A stretch of DNA of 64,000 bases from Tissierellaceae bacterium (GTDB lineage Bacteria; Bacillota; Clostridia; Tissierellales; Tissierellaceae), in NCBI GenBank assembly GCA_023229175.1, contig JALNZV010000005.1, positions 1 to 64,000 on the forward strand, in the 5' to 3' direction. A program made the translations under genes and the position numbers. Below, piece after piece: positions 8,436 through 15,996 of this stretch. The notes under the pieces were generated by a model. It saw only the letters and a list, made by a program, of their open reading frames with translations. It did no database searches and was not told the DNA's origin. The stretch's first letter is position 1. Every line of letters starts with the position of its first letter.

Positions 8436-8777
8436 ATGAATATTTTATTTTTGGTTCTAAATAAAACGGAATACTTGGATGATATCCTAGATACCTTCGT
8501 AGAGGTTGGGGTAAAAGGTGCGACTATATTAGATAGCCAAGGTATGGGTAGTGCGATGGCTAGTGCCGATAGAAATGCACCTTTCTTTGGAGCCCTGAGG
8601 CATTTAATGGATAATTCCAGGCCTTATAACAAGACCATATTTACTGTCATAGAGGATGAAAAAATTCTAGATGAGGTGGTTCAGGCAGTCAAGGAAATAT
8701 TGGGAGACATGAAAGAGCCAGGCGTTGGTCTTATGTTTACATTGCCAATTGGAAAAGTTTATGGCATGAGAGATTGA
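8436..8777 (+). CDS. PII-like small signalling protein, probable antiporter partner
   Basis: This 113-residue soluble protein has the beta-alpha-beta repeat layout of PII/GlnB-like trimers: a start MNILFLVLNK, a helix YLDDILDTFVEVGVKGATIL, a loop around residues 37-55, and a second half TIFTVIEDEKILDEVVQAV. The uridylylated tyrosine context of true GlnB is absent, so a nitrogen role is unlikely. The gene follows the antiporter directly and is probably co-transcribed. PII-like proteins beside transporters often bind nucleotides and gate the transporter; that role is inference here. Confidence 0.75.
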   Translation: MNILFLVLNKTEYLDDILDTFVEVGVKGATILDSQGMGSAMASADRNAPFFGALRHLMDNSRPYNKTIFTVIEDEKILDEVVQAVKEILGDMKEPGVGLMFTLPIGKVYGMRD

Positions 8778-8837
8778 TTGTAATATCCCCTCCAAAACAA
8801 GCATAATATCAAATAGAGATATTTAGGAGGGGGTAAA

Positions 8838-9131
8838 ATGTTTGATAAACTTATGAATGCCGATTCTCTAACTACTTTTGTCGGATTAACTACTGCCGTA
8901 ACCGTAATAGTTCAATTTACTAAATCTATAATCAAGAAAAGGTTTGGAGATTCAATGGTAAGGATTTATGCATTTGTCGTAGCTTTGGTGCTCACCATTG
9001 TATTCGTAAGGGAAGGAAGAGGGATTGAAGGCATAGTAATCTCCATTATAAACGCATTGATGATAACAGCTGCAAGTATGGGGGGATATGAGGTATTGTC
9101 GGATCCTATGGCACAAAAGATAAGAAGATAA
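8838..9131 (+). CDS. Small holin-like membrane protein of unknown function
   Basis: This 97-residue protein has three hydrophobic stretches (about 12-32, 44-60 and 66-86) and a charged tail ending MAQKIRR. The pattern resembles small phage-holin-family proteins, but there is no phage gene or lysin nearby, so a lysis role is unsupported. A strong site (TTTAGGAGGGGG) precedes the ATG. The gene stands alone between the PII-like gene and a terminator. Confidence 0.7.
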   Translation: MFDKLMNADSLTTFVGLTTAVTVIVQFTKSIIKKRFGDSMVRIYAFVVALVLTIVFVREGRGIEGIVISIINALMITAASMGGYEVLSDPMAQKIRR

Positions 9132-9166
9132 AACAAATAGGTACCATAAGGTGCCTATTTGTTTTT
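9132..9166. terminator. Bidirectional intrinsic terminator between convergent genes
   Basis: AAAACAAATAGG..CC pairs with GG..CCTATTTGTTTTT. A and T runs flank the stem, so it can serve both the 97-residue membrane gene and the convergent S41 peptidase gene. Confidence 0.88.
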
Positions 9167-10624
9167 AAATATGTATTTAATTATTCTATCTAGGGCCAAT
9201 TCTGGTTTTACCCAAAGGTCAGGTACCATGCCTATGCCATCTGTATTTTCAAAATCTTTGCCTATGTATAGCTTGTGAGTTATATGGAGGTTAATTTTTG
9301 AATTAGGCAAATAGGCGGAGCTACAATTGCCAGTTAATGTACATCCATTGGTATTGGTACCAACAAGGGTTACATTGTCTAGCTTACGAAGATAATAAGC
9401 AAAAAACTCAGCAGCAGATGAAGTGTCTTTATCAACTAAGATATAAATATTGACATTGTTTTCCACAGGTACAAACTCGTTAAATTCTACTGGGCTCCAC
9501 CCTGGAAAATAATCCATATACTCATAGGAATCAATTTCTTGGAGACATTTATCTTTGACATCTTCTTTTTCATTTTCTTTGTTTTCAAATTTATTTCTGG
9601 TCAGCCCAACGCTGGTATTTGTATATAGTCCTGATTGGGCGATATCCTTTCTGAGCCTTGTTCCTGTAAATCCTTTATACCATTTATCTATATTGATTAC
9701 GCTGCCCCCTAAATTACCTCGAAGGTCAATTATAATATTTTCTTTATTTCTCAATTTTGTACTATCTGATATAAATTTTTCTATGCTGTAATCTTCAGGG
9801 GATATTCTACAAAGGCTTGTGAGTTCTAATATGGGTATTTCACCTATTTCGTAGTACTCATAGCTATTTGGTCCATATTTGTAATGGGGTATATACTCAA
9901 ATAGACTGAGGGATTCATTTCTCGTCTCGTCCTTTGACTCTAATAACAAGTCCAAGGAGATTGATATATTTTCTGTGCTGGCGAGAATTCCAAGATTGTA
10001 TATTGCATTGCCGTTGTCGTCGATAGAATATTTCATATAAGGTTCAGGATCTTTTCCATCTACACTAAGCAGGTAATAAACATTTTTATCTAAAAACGTA
10101 TAATATCCCATATCATTTTTGTAGAAGGGAAATTGTCTGCTGCTATAAAACTTATAATAATTGCACATCTTGTGGGTTCCTATGGCAAGGTGGGAATCTT
10201 GGATAAACTTCAACTCTAAATAAATAATGTCTAGAAAATCATCTATGGAAATCTCATCTCCGTGGAATTCCACCACAGACCAAATAATATTTTCCTTAGC
10301 TTTTAAAAAACTTTCATCACCTCCAAAATACTCATATCCGGCATAGCCGTATTTCATCAAACTAAAAAGATACTCTATATCCTCAAGGGCTAAAGGTTTC
10401 TTTAGATAAGTAGTCTTATATTTTTCTAGAGATTCGTTGATACATTCTTCAATAGGTAATTCGTCATCAAAATTGTCGTATTTATATAGTAGTTTCTTAA
10501 ATTGAGACTTAACAATTGGTATGATATTTTGGTATCTTATGGCGTGTTTGTTATTGGAATTAGTGGCAAGAACAAAAAGAAAAATTGTAATAATCGACAA
10601 TATAATGATATTTTTCCTCTTCAA
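9155..10624 (-). CDS. S41-family (C-terminal processing-like) peptidase, membrane-anchored
   Basis: This is a predicted extracytoplasmic serine peptidase of 489 residues. An N-terminal hydrophobic segment right after LKRKN serves as signal or anchor. The C-terminal half carries S41 core motifs: IIDLRGNLGGS, then VDKDTSSAAEFFAYYLRKL with the candidate nucleophile Ser in TSSAAE, and a late GIGMVPDLWV. No clear PDZ domain is seen, so it differs from classical CtpA. The TTG at 10624 is chosen because AGAGGTGG sits just upstream; a longer ATG-started frame to 10735 has no ribosome site. The substrate is unknown. Confidence 0.82.
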   Translation of the reverse strand: MKRKNIIILSIITIFLFVLATNSNNKHAIRYQNIIPIVKSQFKKLLYKYDNFDDELPIEECINESLEKYKTTYLKKPLALEDIEYLFSLMKYGYAGYEYFGGDESFLKAKENIIWSVVEFHGDEISIDDFLDIIYLELKFIQDSHLAIGTHKMCNYYKFYSSRQFPFYKNDMGYYTFLDKNVYYLLSVDGKDPEPYMKYSIDDNGNAIYNLGILASTENISISLDLLLESKDETRNESLSLFEYIPHYKYGPNSYEYYEIGEIPILELTSLCRISPEDYSIEKFISDSTKLRNKENIIIDLRGNLGGSVINIDKWYKGFTGTRLRKDIAQSGLYTNTSVGLTRNKFENKENEKEDVKDKCLQEIDSYEYMDYFPGWSPVEFNEFVPVENNVNIYILVDKDTSSAAEFFAYYLRKLDNVTLVGTNTNGCTLTGNCSSAYLPNSKINLHITHKLYIGKDFENTDGIGMVPDLWVKPELALDRIIKYIFKNK

Positions 10625-10823
10625 GAGACCACCTCTTTCAATGCAAAAGTAGAAAAGAATGAATATTTGCTTATATGTATATATGTTATTATATTCACAG
10701 GTCTCAGGTTTTGTCAATAGGCAAGGGGCACCCACAAGTGAAATTTATATGTTGTAAAATCAATAAATTATATGATATATTAAGGTTAGATAGATAAAAT
10801 AAAAACAAAATGAGGTGTCATTG

Positions 10824-11630
10824 ATGGATAAAGTAATAGGTTTTATTGGCAGCGGAAATATGGCGAGTGCTATTATAGGAGGACTTATAAAATCAAATCT
10901 TGTAGTCCCTGAAAACATTATATCTTCTGCAAAGACAAAGAAGACAATTGAAGATGCAAAGAAGAAATACGGCATAGAAACCACATTGGATAATAGAGAA
11001 GTGGCAAAGAAAGCAGATTATTTAATAATAGCAGTAAAACCTCATATGTACGGGGAGATATTAGAAGAGATTAAGGACATACTAAATAGGGACACCATTG
11101 TCATAGGAATAGCAGCTGGAATTAGTATAAAGTATTTAAAACAGGGTTTAAACAATGAAGTACAAGTAGTAAAGGCCATGCCAAATACACCTGCCATGGT
11201 AGGTGAAGGGATGACGGGAATTGCATTTGATATAGGAATATCCGATGAAAGTAAGGAAGAAGTTTTAGATATATTCAATAGTTTTGGAAAGACAGAGATT
11301 ATAGATGAAAAGTTAATGGATGCATTTACTGCCATATCTGGTTCTTCACCTGCATATGTATATATGATGATAGAAGCTATGGCTGATGGGGGAGTACTGG
11401 AAGGAATACCTAGGAAACAGGCATATACAATGGCAGCACAGGCTGTCCTAGGAGCAGCTAAGATGGTTTTAGATACGGGTACACACCCAGGGGTTTTAAA
11501 GGATAATGTTTGTTCACCGGGAGGCACGACAATAGAGGCAGTTGCAAAATTAGAAGAAAAGGGCCTTAGAACGGCAGTCATCGAAGCCATGAAGGTATGT
11601 GCAGATAAATCTAAAGTAATGGGTAAATAA
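10824..11630 (+). CDS. proC: Pyrroline-5-carboxylate reductase
   Basis: This enzyme catalyses the last step of proline synthesis, the NAD(P)H reduction of pyrroline-5-carboxylate. The 268-residue protein starts MDKVIGFIGSGNMA, which contains the Rossmann dinucleotide motif. Later motifs are AVKPHMY, AMPNTPAMVGEGMTG, AISGSSPAYVYMMIEA and the C-terminal CSPGGTTIEAV. The ATG at 10824 is preferred over an upstream GTG at 10815 because GAGGTG lies 7 nt before the ATG and overlaps that GTG. proA and proB are not in the window. Confidence 0.95.
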   Translation: MDKVIGFIGSGNMASAIIGGLIKSNLVVPENIISSAKTKKTIEDAKKKYGIETTLDNREVAKKADYLIIAVKPHMYGEILEEIKDILNRDTIVIGIAAGISIKYLKQGLNNEVQVVKAMPNTPAMVGEGMTGIAFDIGISDESKEEVLDIFNSFGKTEIIDEKLMDAFTAISGSSPAYVYMMIEAMADGGVLEGIPRKQAYTMAAQAVLGAAKMVLDTGTHPGVLKDNVCSPGGTTIEAVAKLEEKGLRTAVIEAMKVCADKSKVMGK

Positions 11631-11646
11631 AGGAGAGGAGGAAACA

Positions 11647-11994
11647 ATGAAAGGTAAGTTTTTTTGGGGAATTGCGTTGATTTTAATCGGTATAGGATTT
11701 TTGATGGAGCAATTTTACGCCATTTCTTTCAGCCAGGTTTTTAAAATGTATTGGCCCAGTATATTAATATTAATAGGAATAATAAACTTCCTCGATAGAA
11801 AATCCTCTAGATTTGGAAACATAGTTCTTATTCTCATCGGTGTAGTACTCCAAGTCGATAAGTTAAATTTACTTGGTGGTATAAATATATTCAAATTAAT
11901 ATGGCCAATAGTTTTGATTTTATTGGGCCTTAAGATAATATTCTCAAAAGACATATTTATGGAATTTAACTCACATTTTCACTGGAAAAAATAG
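11647..11994 (+). CDS. LiaF/LiaI-like four-helix membrane protein
   Basis: The protein has 115 residues with four hydrophobic segments in two similar hairpins (GIALILIGIGFLMEQ, YWPSILILIGIINFLDR, IVLILIGVVLQVDKL and IWPIVLILLGLKIIF). This resembles the LiaF transmembrane domain family linked to envelope-stress sensing. It lies 16 bp after proC and is likely co-transcribed. The C-terminal soluble domain of full LiaF is missing, and no LiaRS pair is adjacent, so the role is open. Confidence 0.7.
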   Translation: MKGKFFWGIALILIGIGFLMEQFYAISFSQVFKMYWPSILILIGIINFLDRKSSRFGNIVLILIGVVLQVDKLNLLGGINIFKLIWPIVLILLGLKIIFSKDIFMEFNSHFHWKK

Positions 11995-12014
11995 GCCTTA
12001 GGCTTATTTTTTTT
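11990..12014 (+). terminator. Intrinsic terminator after the LiaF-like gene
   Basis: AATAGGCC pairs with GGCTTATT around a TTA loop, and a T run follows. Confidence 0.85.
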
Positions 12015-12035
12015 AACAATTTTAGCAAATAAGGA

Positions 12036-12081
12036 TTGACATATAAAATGCATTAGTGTACCATGTAATTAGTACACTAAT
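12036..12081 (+). promoter_or_regulatory. Promoter and GntR operator of the ABC operon
   Basis: A -35 TTGACA (12036-12041) with 17-nt spacing leads to TACCAT (12059-12064). Overlapping the -10 is a perfect inverted repeat: ATTAGTGTAC (12052-12061), a 10-nt spacer, then GTACACTAAT (12072-12081). The next gene encodes a YtrA-type GntR regulator, so this is most simply its autoregulatory operator. Confidence 0.85.
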
Positions 12082-12106
12082 ACATAGAGATAGAGAGGTG
12101 AATTAA

Positions 12107-12466
12107 ATGTTCTTTAATGAAAACTTGCCAATTTATATTCAAATTATGAATATGGTCAAGAAGAGAATCGTAATTAAGGAGTTAAAGGAGGGGGAAAAGT
12201 TGCCATCTGTAAGGGAATTATCCACAGAGCTTAAGGTCAATCCAAATACTATCCAAAGATCATATCAAGAACTAGAAAGAGAAGATTTGGTATTCACTCA
12301 AAGGGGAATGGGAACATTTGTGACAGAAGATATAGACGTCATCGACAATTTAAAGAAGACTATGGCATTGGGACTAGTGGACAGTTTTATTAAGGATATG
12401 GAATCTTTAGGATTTAGTATTGGGGAAATATCGGAGATTATAAATAATAGGGCAAAGGAGGGCTAA
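12107..12466 (+). CDS. GntR-family transcriptional regulator (YtrA subfamily)
   Basis: This 119-residue repressor has an N-terminal winged helix: PIYIQIMNMVKKRI, then GEKLPSVRELSTELKVNPNT, then IQRSYQELEREDLVFTQRGMGTFV. Only a short C-terminal helical tail follows. This is the YtrA layout, which lacks a large effector domain. It heads a three-gene operon with an ABC ATPase (2 bp away) and a permease, as YtrA does in Bacillus. A 10-bp inverted repeat overlaps its promoter. In the family, such systems respond to cell-wall-active agents; the signal here is unknown. Confidence 0.9.
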   Translation: MFFNENLPIYIQIMNMVKKRIVIKELKEGEKLPSVRELSTELKVNPNTIQRSYQELEREDLVFTQRGMGTFVTEDIDVIDNLKKTMALGLVDSFIKDMESLGFSIGEISEIINNRAKEG

Positions 12467-12468
12467 TA

Positions 12469-13167
12469 ATGGAGAATATAATTGAAATTAGGGACTTAAC
12501 AAAGAGTTATTTTACGAAAAAGGCTTTGGACAATATAAATCTAAATGTGGAAAAGGGCAAAGTAGTGGGAGTTCTAGGGCCTAATGGTAGTGGGAAGACC
12601 ACCTTAATTAAGATTTTAACGGGAATATTAAGGGAAACTAAAGGTGAAGTATTAATAGATGGGAATAGTCCTGGAGTTGCTACAAAAGCTATTGTATCCT
12701 ATTTACCAGATAGAAATTTTCTTTACAATTGGATGAGCATACAGGATGCAGTTGATTTTTTTAAGGACTTTTACGGGGATTTCGATGAAAATAAGGCCTA
12801 TGAACTTTTGGATTTTATGAAACTAAATAGAAGTATGAAGGTAAACGAATTGTCCAAGGGCATGGTTGAGAAGTTAAATCTTACTTTGGTGCTTTCTAGA
12901 AATGCTAAGATATATGTGTTAGATGAGCCAATTGCAGGGGTAGACCCTGTGGCTAGAGATCAAATCTTAGATGCCATAATTGGGAATTTCAACGAGAGCA
13001 GTACAATGCTCATTACTACTCATTTAGTAAGGGATATGGAAAACATTTTTGACGATGTGGTATTTTTAAAAGAGGGAAAAGTTCTTTTAGAGGGAAATGC
13101 TGAGGCATTAAGGGAAGACAGAGGCACTCAAATAGATGATTTGTATAAAGAAGTTTTTGGGGAATAG
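12469..13167 (+). CDS. ABC transporter ATP-binding protein (YtrB-like)
   Basis: This 232-residue ATPase subunit has Walker A GPNGSGKTT at 37-45, Walker B YVLDEPIAGVDP and a late H-loop TTHLV. The signature is the degenerate ELSKGMVEKL, common in GntR-linked exporters of this class. It partners the permease encoded just downstream. It is probably repressed by the operon's own GntR regulator. Drug or peptide export and envelope-stress relief are plausible; the substrate is not identifiable. Confidence 0.9.
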   Translation: MENIIEIRDLTKSYFTKKALDNINLNVEKGKVVGVLGPNGSGKTTLIKILTGILRETKGEVLIDGNSPGVATKAIVSYLPDRNFLYNWMSIQDAVDFFKDFYGDFDENKAYELLDFMKLNRSMKVNELSKGMVEKLNLTLVLSRNAKIYVLDEPIAGVDPVARDQILDAIIGNFNESSTMLITTHLVRDMENIFDDVVFLKEGKVLLEGNAEALREDRGTQIDDLYKEVFGE

Positions 13168-13177
13168 GAGGGATATA

Positions 13178-14038
13178 ATGAGAAAACTTATAAAATATGA
13201 AATCAAGGGCAGCTACAAATTTATATTGGGGATTATAGCCATTGTGCTAATTGCCTCCACTATTATACAATTAAATGTACTTAAGGAGATTAAAAATGAC
13301 ATCCGAATTAGCGGGCCCAGCATGTCTATTTTCGAAGGTTTTATGTTTGCATTATCTATTTTAGTCATATTTGGAGCATTTCTCGTCGCATTTTTCCATA
13401 TTATTGGCTCATTTAGAAAAGAATTGTATGAAGATAGGGGATATTTAACATTTACATTGCCTCTATCAGGTAACAGGATTTTGGGAGCAAAATTAATAGT
13501 GGCAAATATTTGGTTTTTAGCATTGGGCACATCTACTTTAGTATTTAATGTCATACTCACTACTATATTACATGGCACTAAGTGGATAGAGACTATAAGG
13601 AAGATATTTGGAGTTATAGAGCCAAATATAATATATTCCATAATTATTTCATCCCTTGTAGTGACCACAATTTCATTTATATTGACCTTGGTTTTAGTAT
13701 ATCTCTCTATAACTTTAAGCAGGGTCAGCGTAAAAAACAAAAGAATTGGCGGGTTATGGTTTATTGTATTTATAATACTAAATGGAATTCTAGGGTTTAT
13801 TACTGTAAAAGTTAGTACACTATTTCCATACTTCTTAAATTTAAATAATTTCAGTATTGTTCACAACTATGATATTTATTCCTTTACTGGAATTACCAGT
13901 GGACTGGGACAGTTGTTGCTATATGGTGGAGACTTCAACAGTTATATAAATATTTTTGGGAATTTATTTCAAATAGCCATAGCAGTATTAGGCTTTATGG
14001 GCACAGGATATTTAATTGAAAAAAAGATAGACTTATAA
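13178..14038 (+). CDS. ABC-2-type transporter permease
   Basis: The 286-residue membrane subunit has about six hydrophobic segments and starts MRKLIKYEIKGSYKF, a typical ABC-2 entry helix. The ATG at 13178 is selected because AGGAGGG lies 5-8 nt upstream; a longer frame would overlap the ATPase gene without a ribosome site. Motif-like DRGYLTFTLPLSGNRILGAK follows the second helix. It forms the transporter with the preceding ATPase. A terminator follows directly. Confidence 0.88.
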   Translation: MRKLIKYEIKGSYKFILGIIAIVLIASTIIQLNVLKEIKNDIRISGPSMSIFEGFMFALSILVIFGAFLVAFFHIIGSFRKELYEDRGYLTFTLPLSGNRILGAKLIVANIWFLALGTSTLVFNVILTTILHGTKWIETIRKIFGVIEPNIIYSIIISSLVVTTISFILTLVLVYLSITLSRVSVKNKRIGGLWFIVFIILNGILGFITVKVSTLFPYFLNLNNFSIVHNYDIYSFTGITSGLGQLLLYGGDFNSYINIFGNLFQIAIAVLGFMGTGYLIEKKIDL

Positions 14039-14059
14039 GGTGGAGAAGTCCACCTTTTT
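14037..14059 (+). terminator. Intrinsic terminator of the GntR-ABC operon
   Basis: AAGGTGGA pairs with TCCACCTT around GAAG, followed by TTTCTTTG. The stem begins inside the permease stop codon. Confidence 0.88.
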
Positions 14060-14179
14060 CTTTGTATTTACCTTGTATTTAATTTATGGTTATTATAATA
14101 TTGAATTGTGAATATAATAATATTAAATAAGATGAAACAGCAGGGACGGTTCCCAATGTTTCAAAACAGGGGTGATACT

Positions 14180-15409
14180 GTGGATAGAAAGCTACGAATA
14201 GTGATTATTTTGTTCTTTATTTTTTTGTTTGGTTTTATTTCCTTTGTCCTTGTAAGTGAACACTTAAATATGGAGAAGCTAAAGGGAGATTATCCAGATT
14301 TATCAGAGGACGTCTATAGATATAGAAAGGATATCCTAAGGATATGGGCGATTAAACTATTATTACAATTTATTTTACCTTTGTTTTTTCTGACTTCCAG
14401 ATTGTCTTATAGGATAAGGTATTTTGTGGAGAATGACAGATCTTTATTTTCTACGGGACTTTTTTATGGATTGATATTTTTCACTTTGATGTTTTTAATA
14501 AAATTGCCCTTAAACTATTATAGTTCTTTTCACTTAAGCCATAAATATGGGTTGTCAAATCAAACTCTGCTAAGGTGGTTTGAGGTTACAGTAAAAAGTT
14601 TTTTCATAAACGACTTAATACTTTCTCTTTTCATTTTCATACCTTTTTATTTTATATATAGAAGTCCTAAGATTTGGTGGCTACAGTTGTCATTTTTGAT
14701 TATTCCAGTAATAATTTTTATGGTGTTTATTTCTCCTTTTATCATAGACCCCATATTTAATAAGTATACCTCCATTGAAGACGAGAGACTGGGACAACAA
14801 ATAACGGAGCTTTTACATAAGGCAAATATTCACGATGCCAAGATATATAAGGTCGACAAGAGCAAGGATACTAAGACTATGAATGCCTATATGACAGGCA
14901 TACTTCATTCTAAAAGAATTGTCTTATGGGACACTACCATTGACAACTTGGAGGAATCTGAAGTTCTAAGTATTACTGCCCATGAAATAGGCCATTATGT
15001 AGAAGGTCATATTTGGAAAAGCATCGTTTTTAGCAGCATAGGTACAATTCTTATGATGTTTTTAATATTTATTACTTCAAGTTGGATACTCGATTTATCT
15101 GATGGAGGATTTGGGATTAGAAAGCTTTACGACATAGCTGCAGTGCCTTTGTTGATTCTAGTTTTAAATTTTTATACTTTTCTAGGTTCTCCTGTTACCA
15201 ATTACGTATCCCGACGTATGGAGATAGAGGCTGATACATATGAGATAGTCCTTGCAGAGGATAGAGAGGCAGCAGTTTCCGCAATGGAAAAGCTATATAA
15301 ACAAAGTTTAGGTATACCTAGGCCCAGTAAGATATTTAGGCTTTGGTATCATACTCATCCTACTCTCGAAGAAAGAATTGACTTTTACAGAAATTACCCC
15401 ATAAATTAA
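14180..15409 (+). CDS. M48-family metallopeptidase (Ste24/HtpX-like)
   Basis: This membrane zinc protease of 409 residues has the catalytic motif ITAHEIGHYVEGH, with the third zinc ligand expected in the MEIEADTYE segment. Several N-terminal membrane helices precede the catalytic core, and a C-terminal HTHPTLEERIDF motif completes the CAAX-protease-1 pattern. The GTG at 14180, with AGGGGTG upstream, is the likely start; an upstream ATG frame lacks a ribosome site. Related proteins degrade damaged membrane proteins or process peptides. The gene appears monocistronic. Confidence 0.9.
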   Translation: MDRKLRIVIILFFIFLFGFISFVLVSEHLNMEKLKGDYPDLSEDVYRYRKDILRIWAIKLLLQFILPLFFLTSRLSYRIRYFVENDRSLFSTGLFYGLIFFTLMFLIKLPLNYYSSFHLSHKYGLSNQTLLRWFEVTVKSFFINDLILSLFIFIPFYFIYRSPKIWWLQLSFLIIPVIIFMVFISPFIIDPIFNKYTSIEDERLGQQITELLHKANIHDAKIYKVDKSKDTKTMNAYMTGILHSKRIVLWDTTIDNLEESEVLSITAHEIGHYVEGHIWKSIVFSSIGTILMMFLIFITSSWILDLSDGGFGIRKLYDIAAVPLLILVLNFYTFLGSPVTNYVSRRMEIEADTYEIVLAEDREAAVSAMEKLYKQSLGIPRPSKIFRLWYHTHPTLEERIDFYRNYPIN

Positions 15410-15432
15410 AGTGATGGAGACCATCACTTTAA
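15406..15432. terminator. Terminator-like hairpin between convergent genes
   Basis: A perfect 12-bp stem, TTAAAGTGATGG / CCATCACTTTAA, encloses an AGA loop. T-rich tails are short on both strands, so strength is uncertain, but the position between convergent genes fits bidirectional use. Confidence 0.7.
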
Positions 15433-15665
15433 TTGTGCCTAATAGCTAAATCATTTAATAAATCAGATGTGAGTTTATTTATATCCTCCATTTGTTTAGT
15501 TAATTTATTAAACTTTTTAGATAGCTCTTTATCCTTTGTATTTCCCAAATCATTGGAACTTAGCAGCATGTCAATGCTATCAAAATGCGACATGTTGGAA
15601 AGATTGTTTTCCTCAATCTTTTTAGCTTCCCTTATTATCTCTGACATGACTCTTTGGTTTTCCAC
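15429..15665 (-). CDS. Small coiled-coil protein in the LexA-box polymerase operon
   Basis: This 78-residue hydrophilic, mostly helical protein (EIIREAKKIEENN near the N-terminus, KKFNKLTKQMEDINKL near the C-terminus) matches no family I recognise. The start is GTG with a strong AGGAGG 8 nt upstream, which supports a real gene. It lies 54 bp downstream of the 87-residue unknown that follows the Y-family polymerase, on the same strand, so it may belong to that operon. A hairpin overlaps its stop codon. Confidence 0.65.
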   Translation of the reverse strand: MENQRVMSEIIREAKKIEENNLSNMSHFDSIDMLLSSNDLGNTKDKELSKKFNKLTKQMEDINKLTSDLLNDLAIRHN

Positions 15666-15719
15666 AATATCATCCTCCTAAACCTATAGGATTAGTATGA
15701 CGAATTTTCTTAAAAATTA

Positions 15720-15983
15720 TTATATTTTAAATAAAAACCATTTACAGGTAGATATTTCATATTTAAGTTCAAAAATTCTTTGAGTATTTTCTATGATGCT
15801 CTCACACCTATATAAAATCATCCTATTTCCTGCAATCTTTTCTTCCTCCTTAAACAGTATTTTATCGACCTTAATCACTTTATTCTCCATGTTTTCATCT
15901 ACTATTCTATATCTTAAGGGAATAGGGTATTTATCTTTGGAAAACCATGCTATCATCTCTATTGGTTTCATTAGCACCTTCAA
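15720..15983 (-). CDS. Small unknown protein translationally linked to the Y-family polymerase
   Basis: The protein has about 87 residues from a TTG at 15983 that follows GAGGTGG; an ATG at 15971 is also possible. It includes KPIEMIAWFSKDKYPIPLRYRI and a GNRMILYRCES segment, giving a mixed beta-rich profile. I recognise no family; it is not an obvious YolD protein, though YolD-like partners of UvrX occupy the same position in Bacillus. The gap to the polymerase stop codon is only 13 bp, so coupling is likely. A polymerase accessory role is inference from context. Confidence 0.7.
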   Translation of the reverse strand: MKVLMKPIEMIAWFSKDKYPIPLRYRIVDENMENKVIKVDKILFKEEEKIAGNRMILYRCESIIENTQRIFELKYEISTCKWFLFKI

Positions 15984-15996
15984 TATAACCACCTCA

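Noticed and set aside
8838..9131. A prophage remnant suggested by the holin-like gene
   Set aside because: No lysin, capsid, integrase or attachment site is nearby; the gene sits among housekeeping genes with its own terminator.
11042..11647. A 201-codon minus-strand frame opposite proC
   Set aside because: It is antisense to proC, with no motif and no ribosome site.
15720..15983. YolD-like protein
   Set aside because: The position beside the polymerase fits, but the sequence does not show the YolD pattern I would expect, so no name was given.
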